Positions 1-13,039 are shown, numbered from the stretch's first letter. The stretch: 64,000 nt of DNA from an uncultured Desulfosoma sp. (GCA_937960435.1 CALGPN010000015.1:62001-126000); one strand, 5' to 3'. Notes: generated by a model from the sequence alone, not told the origin. Numbers and translations are program-made.

Positions 1-528
1 CTCCGGGGCAGCCTTCAAATAGAGGTTCTCATGCGCGCCATTTCGGAGGCGGACACCCACGAGGAACTGCGCCACCTTTACAGAGAACAGATCAAAAAGA
101 TGCAGAGCTTTCCTTTCACGACCCCCGAACAAATGGAGGCCATCAAAAGTACCTACCACAAGCGCATGGATGAGATCAGCCGATCTGTGCTGCTTCACAT
201 TCAAAACGAGTTGGCGCAACTCGGTTCTTTCGGCGACCTGGATGAATTCCGCTCACGGCTGAGCCGATTCCTTCACAAAGCGGCTCTCTCGGAAGAGGAT
301 CACTTCTTGATTCAAGAGATGTTGGACCACCACCGAAGCCGCCTTCGAGATGAATTCCTCACCAGAGTGTCTGAAAAAGTCTATGCGATCACGGACCCTG
401 AAGCTTTGATTGCTTATTGGAACATGGTCAAGCAGGACCTGTTTCGGTTCCGTCAGTACATCGGCAAAGAGTACGAAGCCATGATCGCCTCTTATATCGA
501 CACAAAGCTGCAGCAGATCGTATCTTAG
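1..528 (+). CDS. Hypothetical helical protein, 5'-truncated by window edge
   Basis: The frame is open from base 1 and an in-frame ATG lies at 31, so the gene probably begins left of the window; the visible part from that ATG is 165 residues. It is rich in charged and helical residues (repeated Glu/Lys/Arg heptad-like stretches) with no signal peptide, membrane segment, Cys cluster or nucleotide-binding motif. I do not recognise the family. It ends convergently with the minus-strand histidine kinase, the two stop regions overlapping by 4 bp (525-528). Confidence 0.6.
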   Translation, partial: LRGSLQIEVLMRAISEADTHEELRHLYREQIKKMQSFPFTTPEQMEAIKSTYHKRMDEISRSVLLHIQNELAQLGSFGDLDEFRSRLSRFLHKAALSEEDHFLIQEMLDHHRSRLRDEFLTRVSEKVYAITDPEALIAYWNMVKQDLFRFRQYIGKEYEAMIASYIDTKLQQIVS

Positions 529-1925
529 CCGGCTTCCTGAGACGAAACGTCCGGAGATTCCTTGAGGGGCAGGATGAAATAGATCGTGTTTCCATATTTT
601 TTCGGCTCGCAGCCCACTTCCCCGCCGTGGATTTCCACAACGTTTTTTACAAAGTGCAAGCCGTGCCCGGTTCCTTTTTCGCGACCCACGTTGGAGGCGC
701 GAAAACCTTCGTCGAAAAGTTTCTTCGCTTCCTCGACAGAAAGCGGTTGGCCCGTCGTAAAAATCCCGAACTGAACGCCGTGGATTCCTTCCCCGAAATG
801 GTTCTTCAGAATTTTTCGGTGGTACGAAACCATTTTGATCTTTTGGCCCCGCGCGTCCTCCACTTCCCGGGCGTATTTGACGGCGTTGGAAAAGAGGTTA
901 TCAAAGACTTGGGAAATCAAGCCCTTGTCCACAAAAAGCGTCACCTCTTCGTCGGGGATGTCCTCCAGTTTGTTGTCGACCATGATGCCGGCCTTGGCGA
1001 AGAAGGGCCTATACCGCTCCAAAAGCGGCTCTATGATCTCCGTCCGAAAGTTGCACGGCTGGCGCCGCAAAACGTAGGTGCCCTTCTCAAAGTGATCCCG
1101 CCGCAAAAGGGTTTCCAGAAACAAACTGGTGTGTTCGTAATGTTTTTTTAAAGCCTTGTATTCTTCTTCAAGCTCGTCATTGCCCGTAGACAGGAGGTGA
1201 TATAGTTCGCACAGTTCTCGGCACAGAGTACTGTCCTCGGTTTGAGTAAACATAATGATATCTTTGAGCTTTTCCTGCATCTCTCTGTAGTTTTCTATGG
1301 ACTTTTTCAGCTTCAAAATAAACAATTTGTAATAAAGATTCGGCGAAATGACATTATGTTCAATATCCGCGACCAACTGGTTGATGAATTTGATGTGCTG
1401 AATGTTTTGCTGAAGCAGCAATTTTTGGTGCAGATTATATCCGATTCGATTGCTGAATTTTTCAAGGAAGAAGAGCCCTTTATCGTTTACGCGGTCTTTG
1501 GGGTAGATTTCGAAGAGTCCCAAGATCCCTTGGCCTCCGGCAAAAGGCAGCCATTGGACCAGGGCCATGTTGCCGCGGATGGGCAGAAGATAAGACTGAT
1601 CGGTTTCCGTGATTTTGTCGGAAAGGGAGGGGCCAGCAAGATCCGGCCTTTGCCCTTCGGTGACCAAACCTTCTTCGCTGGTGCATACCTTCTCCAGCCG
1701 CCCGGTCTTGTGATGGATCACATAGAGGCGGCTTTCCAAATTGAAAAACTCCTTCGGCACCGTGACGCAAATGAGATAAAGATTTTCCAAGCTTGTGTAT
1801 TCTTGGGCCAAATCGAAGAAAGTGGCGAAGGCCTCTTCCTGAAGCCTCTCGAAATTGTATCGTTCGTAGGCCGATTTTTTTTCGCGCACCCGCGCGGTCA
1901 TTTCCTCAAGCTCTTTGCGGCTCAT
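525..1925 (-). CDS. Histidine-kinase-like ATPase with sensory N-terminus
   Basis: 466-residue soluble protein with no transmembrane segment. The N-terminal half (about residues 20-170) looks like a GAF-type sensory region. A helical region with a DIEHNVISPN stretch may be the phospho-acceptor histidine, but it departs from the usual HE/D-L-R/N-x-P box. The C-terminus is a clear HATPase_c domain: N-box FDNLFSNAVKYA, then a GTGHGLHFVKNVV lid/G-box. It lies 38 bp downstream of gpsA on the same strand and could be the last gene of the dnaN-gyrB-gyrA-gpsA run. No response regulator is adjacent, so it is orphan within this window. The start at 1925 has a gaggag-type ribosome site upstream. Confidence 0.75.
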   Translation of the reverse strand: MSRKELEEMTARVREKKSAYERYNFERLQEEAFATFFDLAQEYTSLENLYLICVTVPKEFFNLESRLYVIHHKTGRLEKVCTSEEGLVTEGQRPDLAGPSLSDKITETDQSYLLPIRGNMALVQWLPFAGGQGILGLFEIYPKDRVNDKGLFFLEKFSNRIGYNLHQKLLLQQNIQHIKFINQLVADIEHNVISPNLYYKLFILKLKKSIENYREMQEKLKDIIMFTQTEDSTLCRELCELYHLLSTGNDELEEEYKALKKHYEHTSLFLETLLRRDHFEKGTYVLRRQPCNFRTEIIEPLLERYRPFFAKAGIMVDNKLEDIPDEEVTLFVDKGLISQVFDNLFSNAVKYAREVEDARGQKIKMVSYHRKILKNHFGEGIHGVQFGIFTTGQPLSVEEAKKLFDEGFRASNVGREKGTGHGLHFVKNVVEIHGGEVGCEPKKYGNTIYFILPLKESPDVSSQEAG

Positions 1926-1963
1926 GGAACCTCGTACTCCTCGCGCCCCTCGTGAAGAGGGGG

Positions 1964-2989
1964 TCAGTCCAGGGAAAATTCCAATTCGGATTTCAGGTCC
2001 CGTTCCATGAGATCCCAGACGGCCTGACGCGGATCCTTCCTTTCCTGGAGGATCTTATACATCTGCTCGCAGATGGGCATCTCCACCCCTATTTTCCGAG
2101 CCAGCTGATGGACCGAGGTGCAGGTGCGGACCCCTTCCGCCACCATGTGCATCTCCGCCAAAATATTTTCTAAGGATTCCCCTCGACCCAATCGATAGCC
2201 CACGGTCCGATTTCGGCTCAAGTCCCCGGTGCAGGTCAGAAGGAGATCCCCGATACCCGAAAGACCGGCAAAGGTTAAGGGATGAGCGCCCAAGCGCACA
2301 CCGAGGCGGGTGATCTCCGCAAGCCCTCGAGTAATGAGGGCAGCTCGGGTGTTGAGCCCGTAGCCCAGCCCGTCGCAGACTCCGGCCGCAATGGCGATGA
2401 CGTTCTTGAGGGCGCCGGCCAGTTCCACGCCGATTTTATCCGGACTGGTATAGACACGAAAATAGGGCGTATGAAACACGCGCTGAACTTCTTTGGCCGT
2501 CTCCAAATCTTCGGCGGCCACCGTGACGGCCGTGGGGGTTTTCTGCATGACCTCGCGAGCGAAAGACGGTCCGGCCAGCGTCGTGACCCGAACGCCCAGG
2601 GATGCCGGCAAAATTTCTTTCCAAATTCCCGACATGGTCAAGAGCGTCTCGTTTTCAATGCCTTTGGTGGCCGAAACGATGACGGCGTCTTTTTGAATAT
2701 GGGGCACCATTTGGACGGCCACGGTCCGGTAGACATGGGAAGGGACCACCATGACGAGGAGGCGTCGGCCTGCCGTCACCGCCTCGATGCTGTTGGACGG
2801 CACAATGCGCTCACTTAACCGAAAGCCCGGCAGATAAAGCGTGTTTTCCCGGCTGTTTCTCAGGGATTCGCACAGATCTTTTTCATAGACCCACAAGTCC
2901 ACATCATAGCCCTTCTCTCCAAGGAGATGGGCTAGGGTGGTCCCCCAGCTGCCTGCACCGATCACCGCGATCCGCATGTGGCCGCTCAC
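1964..2989 (-). CDS. gpsA: Glycerol-3-phosphate dehydrogenase [NAD(P)+]
   Basis: 341 residues, normal length for GpsA. It reduces dihydroxyacetone phosphate to sn-glycerol-3-phosphate for phospholipid synthesis in the cytoplasm. The N-terminal dinucleotide fold starts with [11 protein letters not shown]. Family motifs GPSFAREV and [12 protein letters not shown] (catalytic Lys) follow, with the C-terminal [12 protein letters not shown] segment. The start overlaps the gyrA stop by 4 bp (2986-2989), so it is translationally coupled to gyrA. Its position after gyrase is unusual but has no functional implication I can support. Confidence 0.95.
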   Translation of the reverse strand: MSGHMRIAVIGAGSWGTTLAHLLGEKGYDVDLWVYEKDLCESLRNSRENTLYLPGFRLSERIVPSNSIEAVTAGRRLLVMVVPSHVYRTVAVQMVPHIQKDAVIVSATKGIENETLLTMSGIWKEILPASLGVRVTTLAGPSFAREVMQKTPTAVTVAAEDLETAKEVQRVFHTPYFRVYTSPDKIGVELAGALKNVIAIAAGVCDGLGYGLNTRAALITRGLAEITRLGVRLGAHPLTFAGLSGIGDLLLTCTGDLSRNRTVGYRLGRGESLENILAEMHMVAEGVRTCTSVHQLARKIGVEMPICEQMYKILQERKDPRQAVWDLMERDLKSELEFSLD

Positions 2990-5409
2990 TGTGCCGTCTC
3001 CTCCTCGTCCGATTCCGCCACGACGGCTACATCCACGATTTCTTCCGAGGCATCCAGATCCATGAGCTTGACACCTTGGGTGGATCGGCCCATTTCCCGG
3101 ATTTCACGCACCTCGAGGCGGATCAATCGGCCCGTGTTGGTGATCAGAAGCACCTCATCGTCGTCTCTGACCTGGCGGAAGGCCACCACCTCTCCGTTCT
3201 TTTCGGTAATGCGCACATTCTGAACGCCCTGCCCCCCGCGTCCTTGCACCCGGTATTGCGAAGAGGCCGTTCGCTTGCCGAAGCCTTTGCGGGTCACCAC
3301 CAGCATGGAGGCCCCTTCGTCAATGGTGTCCATGCCCACAAGAACGCTTCCGGCCAAATCCATGGCTTTGACGCCACGGGCTTCACGGCCCATGGGCCGC
3401 ACGGTCTCTTCACGGATGCGAATGCACTTGCCGGCTCGGGTCATGAAAAACAAATCTTTCGTGCCGTCGGTCATGCAGGCGGCGATGAGCTCGTCTCCTT
3501 CGTCGATGGCCACGGCACGGATGCCCGTGCTGCGCGGATTGGCGAAAGCCCGGATCTCCGTCTTCTTGACGATACCCTTTCGGGTGGCCATGACGACAAA
3601 ACCGTCTTGATCGAAATTCCTCACCGGCATGACCGTGGCCACCCTTTCGTTTTCCTGCAGGGGCAGCAGATTGACGATGGCCTTTCCCATGGAAGCCGGC
3701 CCCACTTCCGGGATGGCATAGACTTTGAGCCAATAGACACGCCCCTGTGAGGTGAACACCAGCAGGTAATCGTGCGTCGAGGCGGTGAACAGGGCCCGCA
3801 CGAAATCCTCTTCCCGAATGCTCATCCCGGTTCGCCCTTTGCCTCCCCGCCGCTGGCTTCGGTACGTATCGACGGGCGTTCTTTTCACATACCCCGCATG
3901 GGAAATGGTCACCACCACTTCCTTGTCGTCAATGAGATCCTCCAGGGACACGTCCCGGGTCTCCGAAAGGATCTCCGTCCTTCTCCCGTCCCCATAGGTT
4001 TGGATGATCTCCTGGAGTTCTTGGTCGATCAATTGATCCACCAAGGCCGGAGAAGCAAGGATCGCCCGGTATCTTTCGATGTCTTTGAGAAGCTGTTCGT
4101 ATTCGTTGAGGATTTTTTCTCTTTCCAAGGCCGTCAGGCGCTGCAGCCGCATGTCCAAGATGGCCTGGGCTTGGGCGTCGCTGAGCTCCAAGGACGCCAT
4201 AAGCCGCTCCTTGGCCGTTGCCGGATTGGCCGCCGAGCGAATCAATCGGATGACCTCATCGAGATGGTCCAGGGCCTTCTTGAGACCTTCCAAGATGTGG
4301 GCCCTCTTTTCCGCCTGGCCGAGTTCCCAACGGGTGCGCCGAATGACCACATCCCGTCGAAAATCCAAGAAGTGCTGCAAGAGGCCCTTGAGGGTGAGCA
4401 ATTCGGGACGGTTGTTCACCACGGCCAGCAGGGTGACCCCGAAGGTGGATTCCACGGCGGTGAACTTGTAAAGCTGGTTTTCGACCACCTGAGGGTTTTC
4501 GCCGGCTTTGAGGGACAAGACGATGCGCATGCCTTCCCGGCTGGACTCATCGCGGATGTCCTGAATGCCCTGGATTCTTTTCTCCTTGACCAGCTCGGCG
4601 ATCCGTTCGAGCAGCCTGGCCTTGTTCACCTGAAAGGGCAATTCGGTGATGAGGATCTGCCGGCGTTTGGCGGTTTCCTCAATCTCCACCCGGCCTCGGA
4701 CGCGGATGAGTCCCCGGCCTGTTTCATAGGCTTCCCGAACGCCTTCCGTCCCCACAATGAAGCCGCCGGTGGGAAAATCCGGGCCGGGAATACATCGCAT
4801 GAGGTCCCTCAGGTTTGCTTCGGGGTTTTTCAAAAGAACTTGGAGGCCGCGGCACAATTCCGTGATGTTGTGGGGCGGGATGTTGGTGGCCATCCCTACG
4901 GCGATGCCCGAGGCACCGTTGAGCAGCAGGTTGGGCACTCGGGTAGGCAGGACGGACGGTTCCTTGAGAGAACTGTCGTAGTTCGGGAGAAAATCGACGG
5001 TTTCCTTTTCGATGTCCTGGAGAAACTCATGGGCCAGCCGTGCCATGCGGATTTCGGTGTAACGCATGGCCGCCGGAGGATCCCCATCGATGGAGCCGAA
5101 GTTGCCTTGACCGTCGATCAAAGGATATCGCATGGAAAAGTCTTGAGCCATGCGCACGATGGTATCGTAGACGGCCGCATCCCCGTGAGGATGATATTTA
5201 CCGATGACATCCCCGACAATGCGGGCGGATTTCTTGTACGGTTTGTTGTAGTCGTTTTTGAGCTCGTACATGGCGTAGAGCACCCGCCGATGCACGGGTT
5301 TGAGGCCGTCCCGCACATCGGGCAAGGCCCGCCCGATGATGACGCTCATGGCGTAATCGAGGTACGAAAGTTTGATTTCGTCCTCAATATTGACGGTAGG
5401 TAAGCTCAT
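2986..5409 (-). CDS. gyrA: DNA gyrase subunit A
   Basis: 807 residues. Breakage-reunion subunit of DNA gyrase: the catalytic tyrosine sits in [10 protein letters not shown], the [11 protein letters not shown] GyrA box is present, and six C-terminal beta-pinwheel repeats follow. The GyrA box distinguishes it from ParC. The quinolone-determining region reads [15 protein letters not shown], with Ala where E. coli has Ser83 and the Asp87 equivalent retained. It lies 47 bp downstream of gyrB on the same strand and overlaps gpsA by 4 bp. Confidence 0.97.
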   Translation of the reverse strand: MSLPTVNIEDEIKLSYLDYAMSVIIGRALPDVRDGLKPVHRRVLYAMYELKNDYNKPYKKSARIVGDVIGKYHPHGDAAVYDTIVRMAQDFSMRYPLIDGQGNFGSIDGDPPAAMRYTEIRMARLAHEFLQDIEKETVDFLPNYDSSLKEPSVLPTRVPNLLLNGASGIAVGMATNIPPHNITELCRGLQVLLKNPEANLRDLMRCIPGPDFPTGGFIVGTEGVREAYETGRGLIRVRGRVEIEETAKRRQILITELPFQVNKARLLERIAELVKEKRIQGIQDIRDESSREGMRIVLSLKAGENPQVVENQLYKFTAVESTFGVTLLAVVNNRPELLTLKGLLQHFLDFRRDVVIRRTRWELGQAEKRAHILEGLKKALDHLDEVIRLIRSAANPATAKERLMASLELSDAQAQAILDMRLQRLTALEREKILNEYEQLLKDIERYRAILASPALVDQLIDQELQEIIQTYGDGRRTEILSETRDVSLEDLIDDKEVVVTISHAGYVKRTPVDTYRSQRRGGKGRTGMSIREEDFVRALFTASTHDYLLVFTSQGRVYWLKVYAIPEVGPASMGKAIVNLLPLQENERVATVMPVRNFDQDGFVVMATRKGIVKKTEIRAFANPRSTGIRAVAIDEGDELIAACMTDGTKDLFFMTRAGKCIRIREETVRPMGREARGVKAMDLAGSVLVGMDTIDEGASMLVVTRKGFGKRTASSQYRVQGRGGQGVQNVRITEKNGEVVAFRQVRDDDEVLLITNTGRLIRLEVREIREMGRSTQGVKLMDLDASEEIVDVAVVAESDEEETAQ

Positions 5410-5456
5410 AGAGATCCTCGTTGACGACCGACATCATCGCCTCTGTGGCCCATCGA

Positions 5457-8096
<2,640 letters not shown>

Positions 8097-8127
8097 CTAA
8101 ACAAGCCTTTTTCCGACTCAGTCCACC

Positions 8128-9240
8128 TCACACCATCATGGGCATGATCAAAGCCAAAATGCTCGGATCCTCGGGATCCCGAAACACGCCGCCGTGGAAC
8201 CCGTCCACCCACTCAAACCGCACAGTTCGGCCCGAAAAGGTTTGCACCACATCCATGACATATCGGATGTTGAAAGCGATGGCAAAACTTTCCCCCTGAT
8301 AGTCGATGGGGATTTCTTCGTACGCCGTGCCGATTTCCACGTTTCCCGCTTCCAAGCCCAGAAGATTTTCGGAAATCAAGAAACGGACATGGATCGCCGA
8401 GGCGTCGGTGACCACCGCCATGCGGCGCAACGCGCCGTAAAATTCCCCGCGGGGAATTTCGATCCACCCCGAAACCGTTTCCGGAATAATCATTTCGTAT
8501 TGCGGAAAGGCCTCCTCGAGAAGATGCACACTGAGGTAGGTATCGCCCGTTTGGAAGATCAGCCGATTTTCGTGAAGAGCCCCGGCGGCGGAATCTGTTT
8601 TTTCCAGAAGCCGGATAATCTCCTGAATGCCTTTCCGCGGGACCACGACGCCGGAGTCCTGGCCGAAAAATTCCCCTGCAGGAAAAGGGATTTCTCTCAG
8701 GGCCAAACGATGCCCGTCGGAACTGACGAAACGCACCCGGTCGGCCGCTTTGGGATGCCAAAACATCCCCGGAACACTCAAAGCGTCTTCCTCCTGGGGG
8801 ACGGCGTAGAGAGTGCTTTCCAACGCGCGACCCACCGTGTCGGCATCCAGGTCATGAATGTGAGCCGGATTGACGGTCTCGAAATAGGGAAAATCCGATG
8901 CGGGTATGGTGGCCAAGGCGTAATGCACCGTGCCGGCCCTCACATTCAATCGGTCGCTTTCCGAAAGTTCGCAGTGGATCTGTTCCTGCCTCAGTTCCTT
9001 GACCCCTTCCAAAAACTTTCGCGCCGGAACGCTGGTCTGGCCCGCAACGTCTACCTGCGCCTCAATGGAGGTGCGCAAACTGATGTCCAAATCCGTGGCA
9101 GAAAATCTCAAGCGATTGTCTGACGTCGCTTCCAGCAAAACATGGGAAAGCACCTGCATGGTCGTTTTTTTCTGTTCGGTGACACCGACAACCTTGTGCA
9201 GGGCGGCGACAAGGGCTTCCCGGTTCATGGAGCATTTCAT
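8128..9240 (-). CDS. dnaN: DNA polymerase III beta sliding clamp
   Basis: 370 residues, normal for the clamp. Three repeated clamp domains are recognisable: the N-terminus with SATDLDISLRT, the centre with VPARKFLEGVKEL and SSDGHRLALREIP, and the C-terminus ending in LALIMPMMV, typical of the PMRL-like tail of the clamp. It confers processivity on Pol III and docks other repair proteins. The start at 9240 has gagga eight bases upstream. It is the first gene of the dnaN-gyrB-gyrA series; dnaA and recF are not present here. Confidence 0.95.
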   Translation of the reverse strand: MKCSMNREALVAALHKVVGVTEQKKTTMQVLSHVLLEATSDNRLRFSATDLDISLRTSIEAQVDVAGQTSVPARKFLEGVKELRQEQIHCELSESDRLNVRAGTVHYALATIPASDFPYFETVNPAHIHDLDADTVGRALESTLYAVPQEEDALSVPGMFWHPKAADRVRFVSSDGHRLALREIPFPAGEFFGQDSGVVVPRKGIQEIIRLLEKTDSAAGALHENRLIFQTGDTYLSVHLLEEAFPQYEMIIPETVSGWIEIPRGEFYGALRRMAVVTDASAIHVRFLISENLLGLEAGNVEIGTAYEEIPIDYQGESFAIAFNIRYVMDVVQTFSGRTVRFEWVDGFHGGVFRDPEDPSILALIMPMMV

Positions 9241-9306
9241 GGGAACGGTCCTCAGCGGCTTCCGGTTAAATGTTTCTATGATTTTCGTTTCTTAAAAGCG
9301 CTCACA

Positions 9307-9335
9307 ACCATAATCAAACCCTGTTCAATTGTCAA
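9307..9335 (-). promoter_or_regulatory. Sigma-70 promoter of dnaN
   Basis: Minus strand: a perfect TTGACA (9335-9330), 17-bp spacer, TATGGT (9312-9307). The start would be near 9300, about 60 nt before the dnaN ATG. Confidence 0.5.
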
Positions 9336-9563
9336 AATGGAACCCATGTTATGAATTCGACTCAAAAAAAGACTACACAAACTTTCCAACGTGATTGGAG
9401 GCATATCAAGACCTTTCAGGGCATCTTTGGGGTATGGTCGACTTTTTTGAACATCATGCCTACAAAACCCGGGCTGTTCTGAACATCGTCTGTGCCTCTT
9501 GCCGACTGGACCGTTCCTGAGCCAACTCACTTGGACTATTGGGATTCCCATGACCTTTTCTGC

Positions 9564-9592
9564 TTGACAACCGAGCGAAGCTTCAGTACGGT
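9564..9592 (+). promoter_or_regulatory. Candidate promoter of fhs
   Basis: TTGACA (9564-9569), 17-bp spacer, TACGGT (9587-9592). The -35 is perfect and the -10 is weak (3 of 6). It would give a long leader of about 205 nt before fhs. Confidence 0.4.
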
Positions 9593-9805
9593 GCCGAATG
9601 TGAAAAATAGTTCTTATGGCGAAAACCATTCCCCATTGCCGCTTTCTTCGCCGCATTGCTCGGATAGGCCGATTCCTGCAGTCGTGTCAACAGGGAGGTT
9701 TCCTGTGTGGCCCGAAGTGACAGGGGGACCTCAGAGGCCATGACGTGCTCGCGAGGACAATCCCACAAGTTCGACCCATAACGTTCACCTTTGAGGAGGA
9801 AAGCT

Positions 9806-11569
9806 ATGCCTTACGATCCGACCAAAATGGCAGATTGGCAGATTTCCGAAGAAGCCGAAAAGAACATGCCGACTCCGGACCAATGGCGGGACAAGCTTGG
9901 CCTGCAAAAGGACGAAGTGATCCCCATCGGGCGTTTGTGCCGCCTCAATTTCATGAAGATCATCGAGCGACTCAAAGACAAGCCCGACGGAAAGTACATC
10001 GAAGTGACGGCCATCACCCCCACCCCACTGGGGGAAGGAAAAAGCACCACCTCCTTGGGCCTCATGGAAGGTTTGGGCAAGCGAGGCAAAAACGTGGGCG
10101 GCTGCTTGCGGCAACCCTCGGGCGGACCCACCATGAACATCAAGGGGACGGCGGCCGGCGGCGGCAACGCCCTGCTCATTCCCATGACGGAATTTTCCAT
10201 GGGCCTGACGGGCGACATCAACAACATCGTGAACGCCCACAACCTGGCCATGGTGGCGCTGACGGCTCGCATGCAGCATGAACGCAACTACACCGACGAG
10301 CAGCTCCAGCGGCTCACCCGCATGCGCCGTTTGGACATCGACCCGACCCGTGTGGAAATGGGCTGGGTCATCGACTTTTGCGCCCAGGCGCTGCGCAACA
10401 TCGTCATCGGATTGGGCGGCCGCTTCGACGGCTATACCATGCAGTCCAAGTTCGGGATCGCCGTAAGCTCCGAAATCATGGCCATTTTGTCCATCGTGAG
10501 GGATTTGGCGGATCTCCGCGACAGGATGGGCAAGATCACCGTCGCTTTCGACAAGCGCGGCAACCCGGTCACGACCGGCGACTTGGAAGTGGCCGGCGCC
10601 ATGACGGCCTTCATGGTGGAATCCATCAACCCCACACTGTGCAGCACGGCCGAATACCAGCCGTGTATGGTTCATGCAGGTCCGTTCGCCAACATCGCCG
10701 TCGGTCAATCGTCCATCATCGGCGACCGTGTCGGCCTCAAGCTTTTCGACTACCATGTGACTGAAAGCGGCTTTGCGGCGGACATCGGGTTTGAAAAATT
10801 CTGGAACGTCAAGTGCCGCTTCAGCGGCCTCAAGCCTCATGTTTCCGTTCTGACGACGACCATCCGCGCCCTCAAGATGCACGGCGGAGGCCCGAAGGTC
10901 GTGGCCGGGCTCCCGCTGCCCGAAGAATACACCAAGGAAAACGTGGCCCTGGTGGAAAAGGGTGTGGCCAACATGGTCCATCATATCAACACCATCCGCA
11001 AATCCGGCATGAACCCGGTGGTGTGCATCAATGCGTTCCATACGGACACCAAAGATGAAATCGCTGTCGTGCGCAAAGCCGCCGAAGCGGCCGGCGCTCG
11101 CTGCGCACTTTCCGAACATTGGCTCAAGGGCGGTGAGGGCGCCTTGGAACTGGCCGATGCCGTCATCGAGGCCTGTGAACAGCCCAGCGAATTTAAGTTC
11201 CTCTATCCGCTGGAAATGAAGCTGCGCGACCGCGTGGAACTCATCGCCAAGGAAGTTTACGGGGCCGACGGTGTGGCGTGGCAGCCGGAAGCGGAAGCCA
11301 AGGCCAAGATGCTGGAATCGGATCCCAAATACGGCGATTTCGCTACCATGATGGTCAAGACCCACCTCAGCCTCACCCACGACCCGAGCCTCAAGGGCGT
11401 GCCTAAGGGCTGGATTTTGCCCATCCGCGATGTGTTGATCTACTCCGGCGCGAAGTTCCTGTGTCCGTGCGCCGGCACCATCAGCCTCATGCCAGGCACC
11501 TCGTCCGATCCGGCCTTCCGTCGCATCGACGTGGACGTCAAGACCGGCAAGGTCATGGGCCTGTTCTAG
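9806..11569 (+). CDS. fhs: Formate-tetrahydrofolate ligase
   Basis: 587 residues. ATP-dependent ligation of formate to THF giving 10-formyl-THF, the entry step of the methyl branch of the Wood-Ljungdahl pathway (or formate release when run in reverse during acetate oxidation). P-loop-like [14 protein letters not shown], followed by the family block [12 protein letters not shown] and [13 protein letters not shown], near the N-terminus. The start at 9806 has gaggagga 6-7 bases upstream; the frame is open 15 bases further but with no better site. folD follows after a hairpin. Confidence 0.96.
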   Translation: MPYDPTKMADWQISEEAEKNMPTPDQWRDKLGLQKDEVIPIGRLCRLNFMKIIERLKDKPDGKYIEVTAITPTPLGEGKSTTSLGLMEGLGKRGKNVGGCLRQPSGGPTMNIKGTAAGGGNALLIPMTEFSMGLTGDINNIVNAHNLAMVALTARMQHERNYTDEQLQRLTRMRRLDIDPTRVEMGWVIDFCAQALRNIVIGLGGRFDGYTMQSKFGIAVSSEIMAILSIVRDLADLRDRMGKITVAFDKRGNPVTTGDLEVAGAMTAFMVESINPTLCSTAEYQPCMVHAGPFANIAVGQSSIIGDRVGLKLFDYHVTESGFAADIGFEKFWNVKCRFSGLKPHVSVLTTTIRALKMHGGGPKVVAGLPLPEEYTKENVALVEKGVANMVHHINTIRKSGMNPVVCINAFHTDTKDEIAVVRKAAEAAGARCALSEHWLKGGEGALELADAVIEACEQPSEFKFLYPLEMKLRDRVELIAKEVYGADGVAWQPEAEAKAKMLESDPKYGDFATMMVKTHLSLTHDPSLKGVPKGWILPIRDVLIYSGAKFLCPCAGTISLMPGTSSDPAFRRIDVDVKTGKVMGLF

Positions 11570-11587
11570 TCAAGACCTGACTGACGG

Positions 11588-11617
11588 CGGGAGGTGCTCA
11601 CCTCCCGTCGCTTTTTT
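11588..11617 (+). terminator. Intrinsic terminator/attenuator between fhs and folD
   Basis: Nine-bp perfect stem CGGGAGGTG (11588-11596) with CACCTCCCG (11599-11607) and six T's at 11612-11617. It sits in the 69-bp gap before folD, so folD is either read through at lower level or has its own start. Confidence 0.7.
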
Positions 11618-11638
11618 GAACGACGAAAGGAGCGCGCC

Positions 11639-12529
11639 ATGTCGGCGAAACTCATTAAAGGAGCGGAAGTCGCCAAGCAGATCCGTGAAGAGCTTGCCGA
11701 GGAAGTCAAACGGATCAAGGAAAAATATGGGGTGGAACCCGGCCTGGTGACCATCCTTGTGGGAGAAAACCCGGCGTCGCAAAGCTACGTGCGGGCCAAG
11801 CAAAAAGCAGCCCACGAATTGGGCTTCTACTCCGTCCAAGACAACCAGCCGGCGGATATCTCCGAGGACGCTCTGCTGGCCCTCATCGACAAATACAACA
11901 AGGACCCGAAAATCGACGGCATTTTGGTGCAGCTGCCATTGCCGAAGCACATTGACGAAAACAAAGTTCTCTATGCCATCGACCCGGGCAAAGATGTGGA
12001 CGCCTTCCATCCGTTCAACGTGGGCAAACTCATGATCGGCCAACCGGACTATTTGCCGTGTACGCCCGCCGGCATCCAAGAACTCCTTATCCGCTCGGGC
12101 ACAGAAACCTCAGGCGCCGAAGTGGTGGTGGTCGGCCGTTCCAATATCGTCGGCAAACCCATTGCCGTCATGATGATGCAAAAGGGCAAGGGAGCCAACG
12201 CGACGGTGACCGTCTGCCACACCCGCACCAAGGATGTTCAATTTCACACGAAGCGAGCCGACATCCTCATCGTGGCGGCCGGCGTTACGGAATATGTCAA
12301 GGGCGATTGGATCAAGCCCGGAGCGGTGGTCATCGACGTCGGTGTCAACGAAGTGGGCCAGACGGCCGACGGCAAGAGAATCCTGAAAGGCGACGTGGCC
12401 TTCGATGAAGCCAAGGAAGTGGCCAGCGCCATCACGCCGGTCCCGGGGGGCGTCGGTCCCATGACGATCACGATGCTCATGAAAAACACGGTGCGCGCAT
12501 GCAAAGTCCATCACAACATTAAGGACTGA
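11639..12529 (+). CDS. folD: Bifunctional methylene-THF dehydrogenase / methenyl-THF cyclohydrolase
   Basis: 296 residues. It interconverts 10-formyl-, methenyl- and methylene-THF, the next steps after Fhs. Catalytic region with YVRAKQKAAHELGF (Tyr/Lys pair), QLPLPKHID, DVDAFHP, the NAD(P)-binding GRSNIVGKPIAVMM and the C-terminal TPVPGGVGPMTITMLM. The start at 11639 follows a gaaagga ribosome site; an upstream in-frame start lies inside the terminator hairpin and is rejected. fhs-folD form a C1 pair. Confidence 0.96.
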   Translation: MSAKLIKGAEVAKQIREELAEEVKRIKEKYGVEPGLVTILVGENPASQSYVRAKQKAAHELGFYSVQDNQPADISEDALLALIDKYNKDPKIDGILVQLPLPKHIDENKVLYAIDPGKDVDAFHPFNVGKLMIGQPDYLPCTPAGIQELLIRSGTETSGAEVVVVGRSNIVGKPIAVMMMQKGKGANATVTVCHTRTKDVQFHTKRADILIVAAGVTEYVKGDWIKPGAVVIDVGVNEVGQTADGKRILKGDVAFDEAKEVASAITPVPGGVGPMTITMLMKNTVRACKVHHNIKD

Positions 12530-12574
12530 CGCTGAGGGCTTGAGGCGCTCTCGCTGCGCTCCCAAGGAAAAAAG

Positions 12575-12608
12575 CGGCCCGTCGGGGTTTTCCCCGACGG
12601 GCCGTTTT
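12575..12608. terminator. Bidirectional terminator between folD and mvhD
   Basis: Thirteen-bp perfect stem (12575-12587 with 12592-12604) and a TTTT loop. TTTT follows on the plus strand, and a run of six A's (12568-12573) gives a U-run on the minus strand. It serves both convergent operons. Confidence 0.85.
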
Positions 12609-12628
12609 GGTTCTTTGAAGGACGGTAC

Positions 12629-13039
12629 TCAGTCTTTCAGCGGACTGGGCCCCAAGGCCCGGATCTTTTCCACCATGGCGCTCGCGGCGTCCACGAATTG
12701 TTGGCCTTTTCCGGCCATCATGTGAAAAAGAGCCACCCGGTCGGGTTCTACACCCAGAGCCGGTAGGAGTGTCTGGACATATTTGACTTTCTTTTGGGCC
12801 TTTTCGACGCCGTGTTTGAATTGGCAGCTGTCCGGCTGGCAACCGGCCACATAGACCCCGTCGGCCCCGGCTTCCAACGCTTTCAAAAGATGCAAACTGT
12901 CCAAACGCCCCGTGCACGGCAGCTGAATCACTTTGACGTTTTCCGGCAGGCTCAACCCCATCTTCTCCGCGATCTGGGCGGCCGAAGAGGCGCAATTGGC
13001 ACAGCAATAACCGATGATTTGCGGTTCAAAAGTGCTCAT
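12629..13039 (-). CDS. mvhD: MvhD-type iron-sulfur electron-transfer subunit (Cys form)
   Basis: 136 residues. Small [2Fe-2S] delta subunit that in methanogens and acetogens connects an electron donor (hydrogenase, formate dehydrogenase) to HdrA. The N-terminal GYCCANCASSA cluster and later LPCTGRLD and VAGCQPDSCQF cysteines are typical, as is the C-terminal RALGPSPLKD shared with the second copy at 27022. Last gene of the minus-strand hdr operon, 42 bp after the second hdrA. It has cysteine where the other copy has UGA. Confidence 0.9.
   Translation of the reverse strand: MSTFEPQIIGYCCANCASSAAQIAEKMGLSLPENVKVIQLPCTGRLDSLHLLKALEAGADGVYVAGCQPDSCQFKHGVEKAQKKVKYVQTLLPALGVEPDRVALFHMMAGKGQQFVDAASAMVEKIRALGPSPLKD

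Larger units (their letters stand above)
9241..9805. other. 565-bp divergent intergenic region dnaN/fhs
   Basis: No convincing gene. It holds the dnaN promoter on the minus strand and a candidate fhs promoter on the plus strand. I see no cluster of TTATCCACA-type DnaA boxes and no AT-rich unwinding element, so I do not call an origin. Short open frames here lack ribosome sites and recognisable products. Confidence 0.5.

Noticed and set aside
3772-5403. 543-codon open frame on the plus strand opposite gyrA
   Set aside because: Exact antisense of gyrA; composition (His/Gly/Phe/Arg-rich) is that of a complementary-strand shadow in GC-rich DNA, with no ribosome site.
9241-9805. Replication origin next to dnaN
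   Set aside because: No DnaA-box cluster, no dnaA gene and no obvious unwinding element.
9785-11380. 531-codon minus-strand frame opposite fhs
   Set aside because: Antisense shadow of fhs; no ribosome site or domain.
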